From Bacteroidales bacterium (GTDB lineage: Bacteria; Bacteroidota; Bacteroidia; Bacteroidales; JAFGXI01), in assembly GCA_026985625.1 (NCBI GenBank), contig JALSQC010000365.1, forward strand, positions 1-7,301: a stretch of DNA of 7,301 nucleotides. The letters are read 5' to 3'. The number at the start of each line of letters is the position of its first letter. The stretch's first letter is position 1. The position numbers and the translations under genes are program-made. Below the pieces are notes generated by a model. The model was given only the letters and a program-made list of their open reading frames with translations, had not been told where the DNA came from and made no database searches. Shown here in pieces: positions 1-5,932 of the stretch.

Positions 1-33
1 TTTTAAAAACTTTATAAAAATATAAAATCCCAA

Positions 34-855
34 TTAAAAATTATAATCTTTGAAATCCTTTTTAAATTCATTGGGCAAAAATTTTAACCCCACCTTAATA
101 TTAAAATAACTTAACTCCTCGAACAACCCTTTTTCGTCGTATATTTTTATATTTTTTGGCAAAAATGTTTTTTTATCAATAATAAAAACAGCTTTTTTTG
201 AATAATCGTTTGGTAAAATTAAAATTTTATCCTTATCAACCTTGCCATACGATTTTAAATTATTTATTTCTAATATTTTATAATCGTTAATATTAAATTT
301 TTTTGCTATTGAACAAACTGTCTCGTTTTGTTTTACTTTATATTTAAAAAATTTATAACCCGCATTTTCGTATGTAATTTTATAACAATTGGTTTTGTTG
401 TAATTAACATCTTCAATAAACGTTTTTTTTAAATTGTCAATATTGTTAAACGTTCTTTTTACAACAGAAATAATATAATCAAAATTTGCTTCCATTATAG
501 AATGGTGTTGATTCTCGCGAAGTTCAGGCGAATTATAATCTAAATTTAACGAAGTCCACGGAAACCCACCCGGATTTACTAAAACTTTTGTATAAGATAC
601 ATTTTTATTGTATAGTATTTCGACCCCTTTTTTTGGATAAAATTGCTTATAATAAATACTTTTTGGCGAACGCCTGTATTTTACAAAAGCTTTAGACTTG
701 TGGATATTACCATTTATTTTTTGAGAGATAATAAAAGTAAAACTAATATTAGAATATTGTTTATTTTTTTCGACAATATCATTTATTATGCTTTTTATAT
801 TATAATTTTGAGACTGTAATATCAAAAACAAACCTACAAATATAAATTTTATCAT
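34..855 (-). CDS. Exported DUF1571/LolA-like protein with an internal LysM domain
   Basis: A complete 273-residue protein starting at ATG (853-855). A hydrophobic N-terminus (about residues 1-14) suggests export, but there is no lipobox cysteine. Residues 20-170 and 220-273 look like the two halves of a LolA/LolB-like sheet as in DUF1571 proteins. The family-like stretch at about 93-128 (NPGGFPW, then LRENQHHSIMEANFDYI) is its best signature, and FLPKNIKIYDEKGLFEE (231-247) is a typical late strand pair. Between the halves, about residues 171-218, sits a LysM-type domain: KYKVKQNETVCSIAKKF, then a YKILEINNL helix and an ILILPNDY end. LysM usually binds peptidoglycan; LolA-like folds carry or sense lipid. 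A role in the periplasm linking wall and outer membrane is inference only. The gene is divergent from the FKBP lipoprotein gene, 93 bases away. Family assignment is from remembered motifs, not a search. Confidence 0.8.
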   Translation of the reverse strand: MIKFIFVGLFLILQSQNYNIKSIINDIVEKNKQYSNISFTFIISQKINGNIHKSKAFVKYRRSPKSIYYKQFYPKKGVEILYNKNVSYTKVLVNPGGFPWTSLNLDYNSPELRENQHHSIMEANFDYIISVVKRTFNNIDNLKKTFIEDVNYNKTNCYKITYENAGYKFFKYKVKQNETVCSIAKKFNINDYKILEINNLKSYGKVDKDKILILPNDYSKKAVFIIDKKTFLPKNIKIYDEKGLFEELSYFNIKVGLKFLPNEFKKDFKDYNF

Positions 856-858
856 AAA

Positions 859-874
859 TTATAAAATTTTATAA
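859..874. repeat. 16-base perfect palindrome in the divergent intergenic region
   Basis: TTATAAAATTTTATAA equals its own reverse complement. It lies 4 bases upstream of the start codon of the leftward DUF1571/LysM gene, where its transcript would begin. It could be an operator, but it contains only A and T, and such palindromes arise readily by chance in DNA this A+T-rich. Confidence 0.35.
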
Positions 875-875
875 G

Positions 876-905
876 CTAATATAATAAAAAATACTAACTT
901 CGCAA
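876..905 (-). promoter_or_regulatory. Possible Bacteroidota-type promoter for the DUF1571/LysM gene
   Basis: Read on the minus strand, TTG (903-905) is followed after 19 bases by TATATTAG (876-883). This is close to the TAnnTTTG -7 element with one mismatch. It would give a leader of about 14 bases. The match is imperfect and the region is nearly all A/T, so this is tentative. Confidence 0.3.
895..902 (+). promoter_or_regulatory. Candidate -7 element for the FKBP-rocD operon
   Basis: TAACTTCG followed by CA matches the Bacteroidota -7 consensus TAnnTTTG with one change (TTCG for TTTG). It would place the transcription start near 909 and a leader of about 40 bases before the FKBP start codon. 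No clean TTTG lies at the expected distance upstream; only A/T-rich TTTT/TTTA is present near 867-871. Confidence 0.4.
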
Positions 906-948
906 TCAATTTTTATACCTAAAATTTTATATAAATAATTTATTAAAG

Positions 949-1668
949 ATGAAAAAGTTTAATTTAATTTTAATTTTAAGTTTTGTAATATTATTCTCGT
1001 GTAATAATAACAAAACTACAGATAATAACAACGTTAGATTATTATCAAAAAACGACTCTATAAGTTATAGTTTAGGAGTTGACATTGCAAGCAGTGTAAA
1101 ACAATCGGGGTTAGATACCGTTAACACAAATGCTTTTGCCAAAGGGTTTAATAGTGTTTTAGACAGCTCGGAGTTACTTATCTCAAAAAACGAAGCACAC
1201 ATGTATGTTCAACGATTTTTTGGAGAACTACAACAAAAACAAAGAGAAAAACAACTTAAAAAGTTTGAAAAAAATATTAAAATAGGTGAAGATTTTTTAG
1301 CCGAAAATGCAAAAAACAAAGGAGTAATAACAACTTCGTCAGGTTTACAATATAAAATAATAAAAAAGGGAACAGGAAAAACCCCTACAATAAACAGCAT
1401 GGTTACAGTTGATTACGAAGGCAGACTAATAAACGGAACCATTTTCGATAGTTCTTATAAAACAGGTAAACCTGTAAGTTTTCCTGTAAAAGGAGTTATT
1501 CCGGGTTGGACAGAGGTTTTACAATTAATGAAAGAAGGTAGTGTTTGGGAAGTATATATCCCTCAAGAATTAGCTTATGGAGCAAATTCTCCCGGAGGAG
1601 CAATAGAACCTTACTCAACATTAATTTTTAAAATAGAATTAAAAAAAGTAGAAAACCAAAAAAAATAA
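949..1668 (+). CDS. FKBP-type peptidyl-prolyl cis-trans isomerase, lipoprotein (FkpA/Mip-like)
   Basis: A 239-residue protein that catalyses cis-trans isomerisation of prolyl bonds, probably helping exported proteins fold outside the cytoplasm. Residues 1-18 form a lipoprotein signal: two lysines, a hydrophobic run, and the lipobox LFSC with the acylated cysteine at 18, followed by a flexible Asn/Thr-rich linker. Residues about 31-125 are the helical FKBP N-terminal dimerisation region (SISYSLGVDIASSV; a charged helix around 95-120). Residues about 127-232 are the FKBP catalytic domain. Expected pocket residues are present: Y156 in VDYEG, F166-D167 in TIFDSS, V183-I184 and W187 in VIPGW, Y210 in ELAYG, and F227 in LIFKIEL. 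Nothing essential appears missing, so activity is expected. It is the first gene of a two-gene unit, with rocD 6 bases downstream. No Shine-Dalgarno sequence precedes the ATG, as usual in this phylum. Confidence 0.95.
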   Translation: MKKFNLILILSFVILFSCNNNKTTDNNNVRLLSKNDSISYSLGVDIASSVKQSGLDTVNTNAFAKGFNSVLDSSELLISKNEAHMYVQRFFGELQQKQREKQLKKFEKNIKIGEDFLAENAKNKGVITTSSGLQYKIIKKGTGKTPTINSMVTVDYEGRLINGTIFDSSYKTGKPVSFPVKGVIPGWTEVLQLMKEGSVWEVYIPQELAYGANSPGGAIEPYSTLIFKIELKKVENQKK

Positions 1669-1674
1669 AAAATT

Positions 1675-2886
1675 ATGCATTCACAAGATTACATTAATAG
1701 AGAAGATAAATTTGGGGCACATAATTATCACCCCTTGCCTGTAGTCTTAGAACGAGGCGAAGGAGCATTTGTATGGGACGTTGAGGGTAAACGTTATTTC
1801 GATTTCTTATCGGCATATTCGGCTGTAAATCAAGGACATTGTCACCCAAAAATTATAGAAGCTCTAACCGAACAAGCAAAAAAATTAACTCTTACATCTC
1901 GAGCCTTTTATAATAATGTTTTGGGCGAGTTCGAAGAATATATTACAAAATATTTTGGTTACGACAAAGTATTACCTATGAACTCAGGAGCCGAAGCCGA
2001 CGAAACAGCACTTAAACTTTGTCGTCGTTGGGGATACGACGTAAAAAAAATACCCGAAAATAAAGCAAAAATAATTGTTTGCGAAAATAATTTTCACGGG
2101 CGAACAATTACTATAATATCAATGTCAACCGACCCCGATTCGTATAAAGGTTTTGGCCCGTATACTCCCGGATTTGTTGTTGTTCCGTATAACGATATAG
2201 ATGCTCTTGAAAAAGAATTACAAGACCCTAATGTTGCAGGTTTCTTAGTAGAGCCTATTCAAGGCGAAGCAGGTGTTTATGTTCCCGAAGACGGATACTT
2301 AAAAAAAGCATACGAGCTTTGTAAAAAACATAATGTTCTGTTTATTGCCGACGAGGTGCAAACGGGAATAGCAAGAACAGGAAAACTACTTGCCGTTGAC
2401 CACGAAAATGTGCGTCCTGATATTTTAATATTAGGAAAAGCTCTGTCGGGAGGTGTTTTACCGGTTTCGGCAGTTCTTGCCGACGATGATATTATGTTGG
2501 TAATAAAACCCGGAGAACATGGCTCTACATTTGGAGGAAATCCGTTATCTGCAAAAGTGGCAATAGCAGCATTAGAAGTTGTTAAAAACGAAAATCTTGC
2601 CGAAAAAGCCGATAAATTAGGAAATCTTTTTAGAGACGAGCTAAAAAAAATAAATTCCGATATGATAAAATTAGTTCGTGGTAAAGGTTTGCTAAACGCA
2701 GTTATAATAGAACCTAAAAACGGAAAAACAGCATGGGACGTGTGTTTGGCTCTTAAAGAAAACGGACTTATAGCAAAACCAACTCACGAACATATTATTC
2801 GTTTTGCTCCACCATTAGTAATATCAGAACAAGATTTAAAACAAGCAATAGAAATTATTAAAAAAACAATGAAAGAGTTTGAATAA
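1675..2886 (+). CDS. rocD: Ornithine aminotransferase (ornithine--oxo-acid transaminase)
   Basis: A 403-residue cytosolic PLP enzyme of class III. It moves the delta-amino group of ornithine to 2-oxoglutarate, giving glutamate-5-semialdehyde and glutamate, and so links arginine/ornithine breakdown to proline and glutamate. Motifs in order: HNYHPLP (16-22), FLSAYSAVNQGHCHP (44-58), NSGAEADETALK (103-114), HGRT (141-144), EPIQGEAGV (193-201), ADEVQTG (225-231), LGKALSGG (253-260) and GEHGSTFGGNPL (280-291). K255 is the PLP Schiff-base lysine and D226 the PLP-pyridine aspartate. Compared from memory with human OAT, Y18, Y48, R143, E198, D226 and K255 all align at a constant offset of 37 to Y55, Y85, R180, E235, D263 and K292. 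The ornithine-selecting residues are therefore present, which favours OAT over acetylornithine or GABA aminotransferase. It starts 6 bases after the FKBP stop and ends just before a terminator. Confidence 0.96.
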   Translation: MHSQDYINREDKFGAHNYHPLPVVLERGEGAFVWDVEGKRYFDFLSAYSAVNQGHCHPKIIEALTEQAKKLTLTSRAFYNNVLGEFEEYITKYFGYDKVLPMNSGAEADETALKLCRRWGYDVKKIPENKAKIIVCENNFHGRTITIISMSTDPDSYKGFGPYTPGFVVVPYNDIDALEKELQDPNVAGFLVEPIQGEAGVYVPEDGYLKKAYELCKKHNVLFIADEVQTGIARTGKLLAVDHENVRPDILILGKALSGGVLPVSAVLADDDIMLVIKPGEHGSTFGGNPLSAKVAIAALEVVKNENLAEKADKLGNLFRDELKKINSDMIKLVRGKGLLNAVIIEPKNGKTAWDVCLALKENGLIAKPTHEHIIRFAPPLVISEQDLKQAIEIIKKTMKEFE

Positions 2887-2906
2887 TAAAAAAATATAAT
2901 AAACTT

Positions 2907-2937
2907 AAAGCTGTCTCTGTAAAAGGCAGCTTTTTTT
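2907..2937 (+). terminator. Rho-independent terminator of the FKBP-rocD unit
   Basis: AAAGCTGTC (2907-2915) pairs with GGCAGCTTT (2925-2933) as a 9-base-pair stem with one G-U pair and a 9-base loop. The stem is followed directly by a run of seven T (2931-2937, its first three shared with the stem). It lies 20 bases after the rocD stop and is oriented for rightward transcription. The LOG-family gene begins only 13 bases later, so that gene depends on read-through or on a promoter overlapping this hairpin. Confidence 0.85.
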
Positions 2938-2950
2938 ATAAAATTTAAAA

Positions 2951-3526
2951 ATGAAAATAAAAAATATTTGTGTTTTTTGCTCGTCAAGCGACGATATAGA
3001 TGTTGATTTTTTTAAAACAGCAAACGAACTGGGTAAATTAATAGCTAAAAATAATATAAATATTATTCATGGAGCCGGCAAAATAGGTTTAATGGGAGAA
3101 ATCGAAAAAGGAGCAAGAAATTACGACACAAAAGTTATAGGCATTATTCCACAAAAATTATATAAACGGGGAATATATTCCGAGACCTTAGATGATATTA
3201 TAATTACAAAAGATATGAAAAAACGTAAAGAAATTATGCGTGAAAAATCCGATGCTTTTATTATTTTGCCGGGAGGATTTGGAACTCTTGAAGAAGCTAT
3301 AGAAACAATAACCCTAAAACAATTAAAATATCACACAAAACCTATTGTCTTTTTAAATACCAAAAATTTTTATAGCGATTTGTTTAGCCAATTTAATAAA
3401 TTTTATAACAATAAATTTACTAACCCAAAATTTAAAGATTTATATTTTATAGCCGAAACGCCATTACAAGCAATAGATTATATATTAAATTATAAATATA
3501 ACGAAATTGTAGATAAGTGGTTATAA
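2951..3526 (+). CDS. LOG-family protein (cytokinin-riboside 5'-monophosphate phosphoribohydrolase-like)
   Basis: A 191-residue cytosolic Rossmann-fold protein of the LOG family (TIGR00730, often mislabelled 'lysine decarboxylase'). Family members cleave the N-glycosidic bond of nucleoside 5'-monophosphates, releasing a base and ribose-5-phosphate; the physiological substrate in most bacteria is uncertain. Visible elements: an N-terminal strand NICVFCSSSDD (5-15), the GAGKIGLMG loop (41-49), VIGIIP (62-67), MKKRKEIM (89-96) carrying the conserved Arg-Lys pair R92-K93, the signature PGGFGTLEE (107-115) with the catalytic-region glutamate, and TLKQLKYHTKPIVFLN (121-136). The length is normal for the family. 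The first loop reads G-A-G where the family usually has G-G-G, a minor change unlikely to abolish function. No Shine-Dalgarno sequence and no clear promoter lie in the 13 bases between the upstream terminator and the ATG. It converges on the unknown gene downstream. Confidence 0.9.
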   Translation: MKIKNICVFCSSSDDIDVDFFKTANELGKLIAKNNINIIHGAGKIGLMGEIEKGARNYDTKVIGIIPQKLYKRGIYSETLDDIIITKDMKKRKEIMREKSDAFIILPGGFGTLEEAIETITLKQLKYHTKPIVFLNTKNFYSDLFSQFNKFYNNKFTNPKFKDLYFIAETPLQAIDYILNYKYNEIVDKWL

Positions 3527-3563
3527 AGAGAGCTTTTAGAATTAAATAATTTCTTGTATATCA

Positions 3564-3589
3564 GATACTGTCCTAAAAAGTGTGTAAAG
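3564..3589 (+). mobile_element. Solitary IS256-family-like terminal inverted repeat (remnant)
   Basis: The sequence begins GATACTGTCC, then has 8 bases (TAAAAAGT), then GTGTAAAG. As I remember it, the IS256 terminal repeat begins GATAAAGTCC, then 8 bases, then GTGTAAAA, so the conserved blocks and the spacing match. The orientation would place the element body to the right, but the stop of the next gene is only 20 bases further on. No transposase and no second end are visible in the window. It is either a relic left after deletion, an insertion scar, or a chance resemblance. Confidence 0.4.
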
Positions 3590-3608
3590 TAAGTTTTTGA
3601 TATTTTTC

Positions 3609-4388
3609 TTATTTTACCCGATAAAAACTTACCCAATCTTTTTTTAACATAAATAAATTTTTATTAACTAACGATGCATCTAAAACATCGGTTGTGTCGG
3701 GTAAATTAATCTGCGTTTCTTTTAATAATATGTGATTATAATTATGAATCTTATTATTTTTATAATAACGAATAAAGCTACCGTTTACATCGAAACGTTT
3801 TAGTCCTTTTATCGGAATTGTTTTATAATACGAACCAAAATTATCGAAAACAAAAATTCCTGTTTCGGGAAAATTAAGATAAATATTATCGTTTTTTTCG
3901 ATAATAAAATTCGGAGTCTGGTTTCCGTCTATTAAATCGGATAAATTAGTGCCTGTTTGTTCAATATTCATTCCTGTATTAAAACGTTGCAATTCCATAT
4001 AAGTTGAGTTATAAACCCATATTCCGCCAAAGTTAGATGTGCAAGCAACGTCAATCATATCTATTCCTGCATTATCGAGATAAAACGGTTCTGTAATCTC
4101 GGCAAAACTATTATCTAAAATAATTACTTGGTTAAAATTTTTATATAATAGCAAAATTCTTAACGGGTTTGATACATCTACATAAGTTATGTTACCCAAA
4201 GCTCCGTTGCTGTATGATGTTATTTTTTGTCCTAAGTTATTGTATTTTATAATTTCTTGTTTTTTTATAACATAACAATTCCCCATTATATCGGTTAAAA
4301 ATTTATCGGCTTTTATTGGTATATTTTTTACTGATTTATAGTCTTTATGTATGGTAATAATTAAAAAAAGAAATAATAAATATTTCAT
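3609..4388 (-). CDS. Exported protein of unknown function, possible beta-propeller
   Basis: A 259-residue protein that I cannot assign to a named family. The N-terminus (KYLLFLFLIITI, residues 2-13) is hydrophobic and probably directs export, though no clear cleavage site or lipobox follows. The rest is rich in beta-strand-like segments that recur every 40 or so residues, each with an aromatic or hydrophobic strand and a turn such as N-x-G or D-N: about 29-60 (FLTDIMGNCYVI, then KYNNLGQKI), 78-98 (ILLLYKNFNQVIILDNSF), 122-138 (GIWVYNSTYMELQRFNT) and 168-192 (NIYLNFPETGIFVFDNFGSYY). That pattern resembles NHL/WD-like propeller blades, but it is inference. It is divergent from the 5'-nucleotidase gene and convergent with the LOG-family gene. 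A well-spaced Bacteroidota-type promoter lies directly upstream, supporting a single-gene unit that is expressed. Confidence 0.75.
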   Translation of the reverse strand: MKYLLFLFLIITIHKDYKSVKNIPIKADKFLTDIMGNCYVIKKQEIIKYNNLGQKITSYSNGALGNITYVDVSNPLRILLLYKNFNQVIILDNSFAEITEPFYLDNAGIDMIDVACTSNFGGIWVYNSTYMELQRFNTGMNIEQTGTNLSDLIDGNQTPNFIIEKNDNIYLNFPETGIFVFDNFGSYYKTIPIKGLKRFDVNGSFIRYYKNNKIHNYNHILLKETQINLPDTTDVLDASLVNKNLFMLKKDWVSFYRVK

Positions 4389-4415
4389 GTTTTTTGTTTT
4401 TAATTTATAAGAGTG

Positions 4416-4447
4416 TAAAGTTAAATTATTATTATTTATTGTGCAAA
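4416..4447 (-). promoter_or_regulatory. Bacteroidota-type promoter for the unknown exported-protein gene
   Basis: On the minus strand, TTTG (4444-4447) is followed after 20 bases by TAACTTTA (4416-4423). This fits the -33/-7 consensus TTTG and TAnnTTTG with one mismatch in the last base. The predicted start of transcription is near 4409, giving a leader of about 20 bases before the ATG at 4386-4388. It is the best-formed promoter in the window. Confidence 0.6.
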
Positions 4448-4482
4448 TGAATAAAAAAAACGATATTTTATTTACAAAATAG

Positions 4483-4490
4483 TATCTTTA
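4483..4490 (+). promoter_or_regulatory. Candidate -7 element for the 5'-nucleotidase gene
   Basis: TATCTTTA matches TAnnTTTG except for the last base and sits 32 bases before the ATG at 4523. No TTTG lies at the right distance upstream, so the -33 element is weak or absent. The 134-base gap between this gene and the divergent unknown gene holds nothing else recognisable. Confidence 0.4.
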
Positions 4491-4522
4491 TAATTTTAAT
4501 TTATAATACGGTTTTAATTATT

Positions 4523-5932
4523 ATGATACGGTTAATTGTTTTATTTTTAATTTTATTATCGAATGTTGCATGGTCGCAAGATACAAATATTGTTGTTATT
4601 TTACATACTAATGATACGCACGGAAGCATAAATAATTATTCTAAAGTTAAATTTATTTCCGACAGTATAAGGTCGTGTTACAAAGATGTGTTTTTTGTTT
4701 CGGCAGGTGATATTTTTAGTGGAAATCCTTACGTTGATAAATATTACGCAAAAGGGTTTCCTATTGTTTATTTAATGAATAATGTTGGTTATAATGTGTC
4801 GGAGTTGGGTAATCACGAGTTCGATTATGGTCAGCAAATTTTAGATAAAAGAATTAAACAAGCAAAATTTGATTTTTTATGTTCTAATATAAATACAAAA
4901 AATACTGTAATTACTCAACCTAAGCCATATAAAATTTTTACAACAAATAGTGGTTTAAATATTTTTATATTGGGAGTTTTACAAATAGGTAAAAATGGTT
5001 TGCCCGATACTCACCCCGAAAAAATTAAAAATATAGAATTTACAAAACCCGAAAAAGAAATTAAAAAATATAAGCAATATGCCAATACAAATAATTGTTT
5101 TATTTTACTATCGCATTTAGGTGTTAAATGGGACGAAAGGGTTGCAAAACATTTCACTTTTATTAATACAATAATTGGAGGACACTCGCATACTAAAATT
5201 AAGAACGGCGAATGGATAAAAAAAACGTTTATTACACAAACAGGTAGTAGGTTGCAAAATCTGGGTGTTTTAAAACTTGTTTTTGTTGATAAAAAATTAA
5301 TATCGCAAACCGATAGTTTAATAAATTTAAATAATTATAAAAATTACGATAAAAGTTTAGCAACAAAAATAAAATCTTTCGAAAAAAATAAAGAATTTTT
5401 TAAGGTTGTAGGAAAAACCGATATTACACTAACAGCTCCTAACGAGCTTGGTTATTTAATGAGTCTAAGTCAAAAGCAAATTACAAATGCCGATTTTGCT
5501 TTTCAAAATACCGGAGGCATACGTTTAGACAGTATAAAAGCCGGAGATATTACAAAATTAGATATTTATAATTTAGATCCTTTTAATAACGAGATTTATA
5601 TTTATAATTTATCGCTAAAACAAATAAAATCGTTTATACGGTATGCTTATGGTATTAGAAATAAAAATAATTTAATACCTGCAGGCTTAAAAATAAATTA
5701 TATTATAAAAAATAATAAGTTAAAAGAAATTAATATAACAGATACTTTTGGAAATCCGTTAAGTAAATCAAAAAAATATAAAGTTGCAATAAACAGTTAT
5801 ATGGCCGGTTCGTATAAATTTAAAGGCAAAAAAAATTTTGTAAAGTCGGGAAAAACAACAAATCAAGCAATTTTTATTTTTTTAAAAAACACAAAAACAA
5901 TAACAAAAGAAACCTTAAATTTTAAATCCTAA
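4523..5932 (+). CDS. Secreted 5'-nucleotidase / UDP-sugar hydrolase family metallophosphoesterase
   Basis: A 469-residue protein with a signal peptide (about 1-19, ending NVAWSQ), so it acts in the periplasm or at the surface. It probably removes phosphate from nucleotides for scavenging. The N-terminal metallophosphoesterase domain (about 23-255) has the full two-metal site: D31 and H33 in HTNDTHG, D63 in AGDIFSG, N97-H98 in GNHEFDYG, H198 in LSHLG, and H221 and H223 in GGHSHT. The C-terminal 5'-nucleotidase domain (about 296-450) has NTGGIR (329-334) and LDPFNNEIY (351-359), which form the nucleotide pocket in this family, and a late NSYMAGSYKF segment. Both domains are on one chain, as in UshA, but the protein is shorter than UshA (about 550 residues). 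The exact substrate (AMP, other nucleotide, UDP-sugar) cannot be read from the sequence. The gene overlaps the convergent phosphatase gene by 18 bases. Confidence 0.9.
   Translation: MIRLIVLFLILLSNVAWSQDTNIVVILHTNDTHGSINNYSKVKFISDSIRSCYKDVFFVSAGDIFSGNPYVDKYYAKGFPIVYLMNNVGYNVSELGNHEFDYGQQILDKRIKQAKFDFLCSNINTKNTVITQPKPYKIFTTNSGLNIFILGVLQIGKNGLPDTHPEKIKNIEFTKPEKEIKKYKQYANTNNCFILLSHLGVKWDERVAKHFTFINTIIGGHSHTKIKNGEWIKKTFITQTGSRLQNLGVLKLVFVDKKLISQTDSLINLNNYKNYDKSLATKIKSFEKNKEFFKVVGKTDITLTAPNELGYLMSLSQKQITNADFAFQNTGGIRLDSIKAGDITKLDIYNLDPFNNEIYIYNLSLKQIKSFIRYAYGIRNKNNLIPAGLKINYIIKNNKLKEINITDTFGNPLSKSKKYKVAINSYMAGSYKFKGKKNFVKSGKTTNQAIFIFLKNTKTITKETLNFKS

Noticed and set aside
1..33. A gene or terminator at the left edge
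   Set aside because: The 33 bases after the DUF1571/LysM stop are A/T-rich without a hairpin or coding signal, and too short to judge.
1209..1400. A 63-codon minus-strand open frame
   Set aside because: It is opposite the FKBP gene, whose protein is fully explained by family motifs; the product is Phe/Cys/Ser-rich without features of a real protein.
2784..2987. A 67-codon minus-strand open frame spanning the rocD end and the LOG start
   Set aside because: It crosses two well-supported genes and a terminator on the other strand and has no recognisable motif.
3526..3542. AAAG-AGAG-CTTT as a terminator of the LOG-family gene
   Set aside because: The stem is only about four weak base pairs and is not followed by a T tract.
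4411..4422. GAGTGTAAAGTT as a possible second IS256-like end
   Set aside because: It resembles only the inner GTGTAAAG block, lacks the TGTCC block, is in the same rather than the inverted orientation, and is better explained as part of the leftward promoter.
4389..4522. A small RNA or riboswitch in the 134-base divergent gap
   Set aside because: The gap is nearly all A and T, shows no stable stem, and is accounted for by promoter elements for the two flanking genes.
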